Assembly (NCBI GenBank): GCA_016617855.1
Contig: JAECUM010093560.1
Coordinates: 62,001 to 126,000, forward strand
Length of the DNA stretch: 64,000 bases
Direction of reading: 5' to 3'
Origin: Megalonaias nervosa
Lineage: Eukaryota; Mollusca; Bivalvia; Unionida; Unionidae
The stretch's first letter is position 1, and every line of letters starts with the position of its first letter. Made by a program: the position numbers and the translations under genes. This document shows positions 27,885 to 36,800 of the stretch, one piece after another. The notes below the pieces were generated by a model. The model was given only the letters and a program-made list of their open reading frames with translations, was not told where the DNA came from and searched no databases.

Positions 27885-30800
27885 GTGAATTGATGTTTAA
27901 ACATGTCATATTTTGATTATACTTACCATAATCCAGTGAAACTTGGAGGTTTCTGACAAAGCCAGATTCATCAAACAGAGAGCATGTCAATGCAGTAGTC
28001 ACATGACACAACACATGCTGTATTCTTGATGAATCTGACTTTCTCCAAGTTGCTGCAGTAGCAACAGGTTTCTGGTCATTGTTCTTAGAATAAAATTTTG
28101 AGAATTATGTGTCCTTTTGTTATTTTACAATCGGTATCTGACTTGAATTATATATTTTTGTATTTTTGTACAACAGCATTGGAAACGGTTTATTGTTGAT
28201 GTCACTAATGGACCTCTGGTGTCATTGGATGTGGGTTGCAAGATTTGTGTAGGCATGTGACTAGAAATGCAGTGAATACTAGATCAAATTTCAACATCAC
28301 TGTAGTTTTTTGTCTCATCTGTCAGCGGGTTAAATACACAGTGATTATAATACTTGCAGTTTCTCAGAAAATTAATGATTTCATATTCATTTCTTGCAGG
28401 TATGACTCAATGTACCAACATTTAAGTTTGCTAAGCCCGTTGGTAAGCGGCTACCATATGCTGCTACATCATGGTGACAGCAAATTTCAACTTTTCAATA
28501 GTCAATTGCCTCTAACTCTACACGCCAACATAAATGCCGAAATATCAAAACTGGGGTGGGAAGGGTCAGAGTTACCTCACACTAACGGTGCAGGTGCTAC
28601 TAACATTAGCCCCAGGAAGCTTCTTTTCATTACCTAATCGTTAAAGGTTGCAAACAAAAGCCAACTGTCTTTTGATCTCATTGAGTTTGAGCAGCTGCTT
28701 AATCCATCAATTGTTTAAAATGTGAACACGTTTTCATGCCTTATTAGACCAACTGCCCTGACAAAAAGTCAATCATGTTTTTCGCAGCACAAGGGCTCGT
28801 ATTGTTGCTTGCGGTTTACCCATCAGTCATATTTGTGCTATAAAAAAATGTATGGCTGATAGGTAGATTGTAAACAGTGATATGAGCCCCTGTGTTTCAC
28901 AACTACAGGTAAGCTGTAAATTATTTATTTTATTTATTTAGGAGCCATTTCTTCTGATATTGAGATAAAAGTGTTTGAGAGAGAGAGATATGTATAAATG
29001 AGTGCTGCATGTACTCAGTTGTAGTTTTCTTGATTTGATGGGGGTATATTTAATTTATCAGATAGGTTTTGTGAGACCTTAAATAACAAGCAGAGTTGGG
29101 TACTGATAAATGCACATAGTTATTTCTATACAGGAGAGAAAATAACACCTCTTGTCACTGGCAAGTAAAAAAGCCAAGTGAGGATACACTATCCTTGTGT
29201 GGAACTTATTTTATTAAATTTTGTTATTTTTTTTTTTGCTAAATAACTAAATACAGGGTACATGTATCTTGGTAGAATGCTACTGCTCATAATAATAATA
29301 ATAATAATAATAATACATGTGAAATAATGATAGTGATTATACTACTAATAATAATGCTAGTGCTTATCAGCTCAGAATACATACATTTGCCATGAGCTAA
29401 GTTTGAGAGCTAAATCTGCCTTCAGAGGTCACCAGTCTATAAAGGTCACTTGGCTTTTCCCATGGGTGGCTGTTGTAGACAGGTACAATGCTTATCTACC
29501 TTTGCAAGGACTACCCTTCTTCATCACTTTAGTCATCCAGAGTACCAAATATAAATCTAGGAAACTTGTCATAACAACAATGAGAAAAATAAGTATTTTA
29601 AAAAGGGGAGTGGGCACAACTACTATTCAGCCACCTGTCATTGATTACATTTGTTTGTCCCTGAATATGCGAAATTAAATTCCAGTAAAAATAAACCTCT
29701 ATGAAGCAACCACTTGCTTATCTAGAGCTACTTTGTCATTCCATAAACAGATGACTGTTGAATACAAGATTTTCATTCCATAAACAGATGACTACTGAAT
29801 GCAAGACTGACAGGCTGTCCCAATCTGACATGTTTAATTTCTAGCTTATTTGACTTTGTGTTAGTTATACAATAAACTTGAATTCTTTCAGATATGTGAG
29901 CAGTATCATATTTATGTGCAGAAAATTATTAGAAAAGTCAAAGAAAAAAGTTGCATATCACGAGGTGGACACCCAGATATAGAAGGTGCACAGAATACAT
30001 CTCCGGACCGAAAACACAAAACATCTGCACCTCAGGATAAGAAAAACCACAGGCATGTCAAAATGCTCATTGGTAGCCTAATTGAGAGGTAAGCATAGAT
30101 TCCAAAATTTTTATTTGCTGTAAATACTGTTAGTAATAATACTATTGTTGTAGAGAATTTTAATATTCTTAATGTACCAATCAGAGTTTTGGGCAGCAGC
30201 ATTATTGTTATTACCAAAGGAAGAGTTTGCACCAGGAAAACAGCTCTGTATAAGTTATGTAATAACTCTTAATTCCTGTATCATTTGCATTTTGTACATG
30301 GATCCAGTAATGATACAGTTGTGTTTTGAAGATATACAGGGATTAATTCTATAAACAAAGTGTGTAACCCGGTCATGCCAAGTTGAATAGATGAGGGTTT
30401 GGTGATTGGGATGTGGTCACTGTAAGATCGGGGGGAAAAAAACAAACATCACAAGCCTTTAACACAATCAATCGAATCCTGCAAATGATTCACACTTGCT
30501 GGTTTAACAGACAAAGACCTTATTCACCCCCAAGTCTAAAGACAAAACAATATACACAACCACTACCTTAATTTTGGTTCTACAATGGCAAGTCACAACT
30601 TGTGCATTAACCAGGTTTATGGACTGTACCATCGGTCACTATACAAACTGGTAGCCAGACTATTTTTCTTTTTTTTTGTTGTTCTATTATGTTTTTGATC
30701 AGAACAGTCTTTACTATTCAAGTGGTCATTGTTACAAATGATTACATAAAGTTCAATGGCTCAGTGGTATCTGTTTCTGTTCTCGTGATACAGTCATTCA

Positions 30801-33800
30801 TTGGGATACCGTGTCCTACTCTTACATACGGCCGGTAGCTGTGATGAGGCCGGGAACCAGGCTAAGTGCTGGAATAATCTACATGTACTTTAGTCTGGTT
30901 TACAATAGAAAATATAAAACAAAATAAGCAGACCTACATATTTCAGATATTGGTAGCCAACCTATTTTTTTTTTTTTTAGAACGATTTAAGTGGTCATTG
31001 TTACAAAGGTCGGTGGAGTTTATCCCCGTTTTTGTGATGTAGTTGTTCATAGCAGAGTCGAAGTGCATATTTTGCCAAGACATAGTGTTCACTGGTAGCG
31101 TTCATCAGGTGGTCACTCAGGACAGCATTTATAAAATAAAATTGATCCATGCATTGCAATTGTGGTCAGAAATGACAGGTGGTCGTTCATAGTAGAGGTC
31201 GCTCATAACAGGTTTTATGGCACTGAAGAATTCAAGTGTATGATTTTTGTGATTTTGTAGTTTTTATGCCATTTTTCAGCACATGATAAGCTGTACATTG
31301 TAGCAGTATATTTGGTTGTGAAACAAATGCTTGCCCTTGGCCATTGTCTGAAAAATAATTTGATCCCTGTGAATTTTTAACAGTGACATATATGGGTGCT
31401 TATTATAATCTATAACTCTACACCATCATGTAAAATTGTAATTGTCCTTCGATTTTTCCATCTGTACACCTCTTTGTTTATACACAGTAATTTTAGTTTT
31501 ACACCATCTACCTTTACCAGACGTTATGAATGGCGTGCATTATGGGTATGGAAGAAGCTTATTGATTTTGTGGTCAATGTCATAGTGTCTTCACTATGAT
31601 TGTAATAAGAAAAATTGTTCCTGCACAATAGTTCTACATCACAGATCTATACCAAGCTTTTAGGCTGGCATGCACTTACGGAGCAGAAGAATGTATTTAG
31701 CTTGGGGTCAAAAGTTCAGAGACTGAGGTCACTGTGACTGAAGAAGAAAATGATTTTCACACAACTTAAGTTCTATACATCACAGAACTGAACCAAACTC
31801 TGTGGATGACTTGAAGTAGGAAAATGGAAGAAGCCTGTTTCATGTCAGAGGTTAAGGCTGCTCACTGTAAAATTAGTGCACAAAAGTTCTCAGCCATGTA
31901 GCTTCACCAAAATTTGTGGATAGCTTACATTTGATCAGGGTTCAAAAGGTCAAAGCGTCAAGGTCACTTTTAGAAAATGAAAAAAATTGCACAAAATGTT
32001 CTTGGGCATGCACCATCACCAAAGTTTGATGGTGGCTTGCTTGTTGATTGAGATAGAAGCCTATTAATTTTGAAGACAAAGGTCAGGGCACTGACTGAGA
32101 GAATAAAAGTGGTTTTTGCATAATAGCTTTAGTTCTTGTACCTTGACCAGAGTTTATGGAAGGCTTACACATGTGGTGAGGAAGAGGAAAAGACCAGTTG
32201 ATTTTGGGTTGAAAATGTCAAAGGTCACTTTTTTTGTGAGTCTAAGAAAAATGTGTTTTGGACAATAAATTTTGTTTAGGAGCAATTTCATTGATCAAAC
32301 TTTGTGGATGACTTGCGATTTAGGGTCTAAAGGTCAGAGGTTTAAGATCATGATGAATAAAAAACTAATGGTTTCTCTTGAGTAAGTTTAGTTCAAGACC
32401 TCATATCTTAAAGGTCAAGGTCACAGAGACCAGTTGGTCAGTAATCTCCAGTCAACCATGTCCAACTAGTGCCAACACAGAGGATTGTTGAACATGGGCA
32501 AGAGTATAATCAACTGTTTACTGTAATATATTGAAAAATGCTCAGAACCCAAAACCTTGGTAAACTGAAATACACTGTGGACACTGAATAACTTTTCAGG
32601 TCCTGAGTTTTGTCTTTTTCTTGTTTCAGTAAACTTGATCACATTAAACTAAAACCCCTTGACTCTGAAAGCCAAAAGAATTTTTTTATCCCCAGTGTCG
32701 GTTTCACACTAAATTGAACCTTATAAAACCAAACATAATTTGAGCATGTGGTCAGAAACTATGTTTAACTAGCCTAAAGCTGTGTAGAGTAAATTATATC
32801 CAAATATTGGATTCCAGATATCATAGATACAGTAAAACCTGTCTTGAAAGAGAACACTGCTGTGAGAGACCAGATTTGAATTATCACAGATATCTACTTT
32901 AAATCTTGAATGGCTGTCTTTGTTTATATGTGCATTGGTGCATTAGATAGCTCAGTTGATCAAATTTCATTTTGGGTAAAATAAATGCCCTCAGCAAACA
33001 GATGAAAATAATGGAATTTTAATTTGGTCTCTGAGGGCTTACAGTTTTAATGGTTTTGGTCAGATTCACAAGACTTGGCCCTCTTCAAAAAATGATATTG
33101 CATCACTGTATGTAAAACATTTAAAGGCACATCATCACCATCCTGGCTATATAATGATAGGTAAATTAGGTATACCCCAAAAGGCATACAAAAAAATAAT
33201 AAAAGCCAAAAAAATGTCAACTCCTTAAAATACAGTCAGATTTTATCGTATGCCACAGTCTTTAAAAAGGTCTGAAATCTTCCTAGCAGGAGCATCATTA
33301 TAAGACGGTGGATTGGCATCTTTTTCCAGGGACAGAAAGGCTGCCTCCATTAGTCACCTCGTATGACATGCAGGAATGTGTGATGGGTCTGTTTTATATC
33401 CATGACCATGCAGGGGTGGGGTGCATTCCTGATTTCAGATATTTGTTCCAGAAGCATTATCTAAAAGTTTTTTGTCTGTCATTTTATAGAATGGACGAGA
33501 GTAGAAGCAGTCTGTATGAGGTGAAGTCAGAGATTGATAACACAAAATCCATGCTTGAAAGGTAGGTTTATATTGAAATACATGCTTGATTGGTTAGTCT
33601 TGATTGAAATCCATGCTTGAAAGATAGGTCTGTATTGAAATCCATGCTTGAAAGGTTAGTCTTTATTGAAATCCATGCTTGAAAGGTAGGTCTCTATTGA
33701 AATCCGTGCTTGAAAGGTAGGTCTGTATTGAGATCCATGCATGAAAGGTAGGTCTATATTGAAATCCATGCCTGAGGTAGGTCTGCACTGATGAAAATGT

Positions 33801-36800
33801 TTTAGGTAATTAAGAGTTTATTTTTTAAATGGTTAGAAAAATCTTTTCATCATTTATCAATTTATATCTAGTGCACCATTTAACATGTTATTGTCTGGTA
33901 CTTTACTCTGCTTCCAGTAAATTCTTGGCCTGGTTCTTGTCTATTCCATTCATCCATCTAGTTTCAGTCTTGTCCCCTAGGTACTGGGAAACATTGTGAA
34001 ATTACTGGAAACATCCTGAAAAGTGTCATGTAAGAAACATAACTGGTATGGAAATCATAAAACCTTTGAGACTTGGTTTGAGCTTGAAATCTTGTTTTAC
34101 CTGTAAAAAATGATGTTACTTTTGAAAGCTCAAATCTGATTGGAAGATAATGGAAACTCAGTATCAGATTTAGCTTCAGAGTTTTATGATCTCCAGGCCT
34201 AAACATATTAAGACGACATTTGATGCAGTTATCCAGCTATATTCACCTCTCCCTCATTAACTCATGCACAGTGGGGTCCAGAAACAAAGTAGTCTGTGGC
34301 ATTAGCAAGTGTGCAAGTTAGAAAGTGACCTCTGGAAAATTAAGAAGGGATAGACATCTGAAATGGAAAATTAAAAAAAGGATGGACATCTACAGTTTGA
34401 AAGTGCATGAATACTTGCTTTAATAATATTCACATTGGGAATAAATGTCAACAGATAGCTTTTTCTAATAAAGTACTTCACTTTTCTCAATAAGTTACCT
34501 CTGTTTACAATGTATCCAGATTTCTGAAATATCAGCATATATAGCAGGAACCAGTTTGGACCAAATATGGTCCACAACATCCCGTCATAAGGGGCTCTCA
34601 AGTTTATACAAATTACACATATATGCCTTAAATATTGCCACTGTTGCTGAAAATTGAAAAGCCTTCAAATGACTTGTTTCTAATACCACTGAATAGATTT
34701 TACCAAACTTGACCGAAAGCATTGTGATGTGAAGACCTTTCAGATTTGTACAAATTATGCCAATCTGCCATCAAATATAGCCTCATTTATTAAAATTTTA
34801 AAAACCTTTAAATGACCTCTCTAAAACCTGATAAAAAGAATTTGATCATATATGACAGAAAGTATCCTGGCATTAAAAATAATGCCAATTTGTCATCAAA
34901 TATGGTCTGCCATTACTAAAAATTCCAAAAAAATTATCAGATGACTTCTCCAAAACCACTAATAGAATTTTGATAATACTTCACAGAAAGCATTCTGCCA
35001 AAAAGATGCAGCAAATTTATACAAGTGATGCTGATCTGCCATTAGATGTATCTATCTTTACTAAAATTAGAAACCCTTTAAATGACTTCTCCAAACTGCC
35101 GAGTAGAATTCAGCCAGTTATAGTAGAAGGCATCCTGGATTGAAGACCCCTTTCAGATTTGCACAAAAGATGCTAGTACACCATCCAATATGGTCACCAT
35201 TACTAAAAATGAAAAAATACTAAATAACTTCCTTTCTAAAATTTCCAAATAGAATTTGACAAAACTTTCTAGAAAGCATAATGGCTTCAAGAACTTTGTA
35301 CAAATTATGCTGATAAATCATCAAATATTTAAATGGCTTGTCAAAGGCCACTGAACTGCATTTGACCAAATTTGGCAGAAGCATTCTGTCATAGAGGGCT
35401 TCCAGTTTTGTACAGCGGATGCTGATCTGTCTTCAGATATGGCCACTATAATTAAAAAAAATAAACAACTTTTAAAATACTTCTTAAAAACTGCTCCAGA
35501 ATTTGACCAAATTTGATGTGAAGAATTTTCACCTAGAGGTTGTTTAATGTTATTTAAATGATGTCAACCCGCAATCAGATAGGGCCGCTGTTGCTACAAA
35601 TTGATATGGAGATATTATTCTGATAGCTAATCCATAGAGTGGCCTTGCAGGACTTAGAGATCAGCAATACCAGTCTCTTGCTGCAGTCTTGGGCCCCGCT
35701 AAGTAAATGCTTCCCTCATAAAAGGTCCTTGACTCCCCCTGCTAAATGTTTTAAGCAGCTAACCAACAGAATTGCCAGAATGAGTTTAAACCTCCTTTCC
35801 ACTTGCCAATCTTTTTGATGACAAGGTGGCCTGAGGGTCCCATGGAGGAAGATACCGCTTCCTTAAGGAGGATGCAGGTGCATGAAGGGAGTCACACTGT
35901 CTTCTGCAACATTTCCCGCTTTCAGAGGCTTGGTGGGACCTTGCAAACAATGTGTAGGTCTTTTCCACAATAAAGAAAGGTAACTAGTTTCACTTCTGGG
36001 ACCCTCCTTTTCTGTCAAGGTCTTTCAGGTACAGGTGTGCAGTAGAGAGTGAGAAACATACAAAGGGCACATTAAATAGGGTGACAGTGTACAAAGTCGG
36101 GGATTTTATTCCTAAAACAGCCTAAATCAATTAAAATGCCCATTTGAATATGTTGGCAGGGTTGGTTGGCTTCGGTGTTTGAAGTTTTTCTATATGGGTT
36201 ATACTATGTGTGATCAGAAGTAATGCCAAAATGATTAAAGAGATCAGTTGATTATGGTGGATTAATAAAGAGTTCATTCATCACTAAAACAGGCTCAGTT
36301 TGGCTTTGTTGTTTTGCTGAGATGTGTAAGTGTGCTTCATCCCCCAAAGCTAAAGTGCTAAAATCTAACAACTAAAATATCCATGAAATTCATTGATGGA
36401 TGGAAAGGGGAATTTTAGTGGTTCAAATCAAGCTGCCCTTCATGTAAAGCTGATTTTAAAATCTGCTACAGTGGCAAGAATTACATTGTTCATCATGCAG
36501 TATTGAAAAAAAGCATATTAATTGTAACAACAAATACATGATTACTGAAATCCATGTTTTTACCGATTATACTTGACAAGATACTGCTAATATTTTAGCC
36601 AAACATAATCTCACATTTACAGTAGCAGATCATTTTTAAAATATAGTCAAAATTATGTTCACAGAGTCACAAATCACACAAAAAGTTCTCGTGCAAATGG
36701 ATGAAAAAATACAAAAGCTACTTACATAGTGACCCAAGCTTTGGCTTCTTATTGGGATGGGAAAATCGAAGATTTGCCATGATGAAAAATTTGCAGTTCT

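Larger units (their letters stand above)
24549..29891 (+). other. Intron G-H (5.3 kb)
   Basis: GT-AG intron. A 62-bp tandem pair (25195-25318), a TA microsatellite, a 39-bp minisatellite and a pogo-like element lie here. In 24560-25190, 25320-26060 and 26810-27570 I recognise nothing. 29741-29800 has a two-copy 36-bp duplication with CATTCCATAAACAGATGACT. Confidence 0.8.
30089..33489 (+). other. Intron H-I (3.4 kb)
   Basis: GT-AG intron. 30640-31240 has internally duplicated sequence (AAGTGGTCATTGTTACAAA twice, about 290 bp apart). It ends in GGTCGCTCATAACAGGTTTTATGG, resembling the right end of a CCTGTC-type TIR element. 31255-31320 is a SINE A fragment (TTTTTCAGCACATGATAAGC, reverse). A satellite array and repeat fragments follow. 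30110-30640 shows nothing recognisable. Confidence 0.7.

Noticed and set aside
28236..28637. 133-codon open frame, possible gene or exon
   Set aside because: It lies wholly inside the pogo-like element, its counterpart in the second copy is inverted and not open, and it shows no domain.
35786..35968. 60-codon - strand frame in a GC-richer patch
   Set aside because: No recognisable domain, splice context or repeat counterpart in the window.
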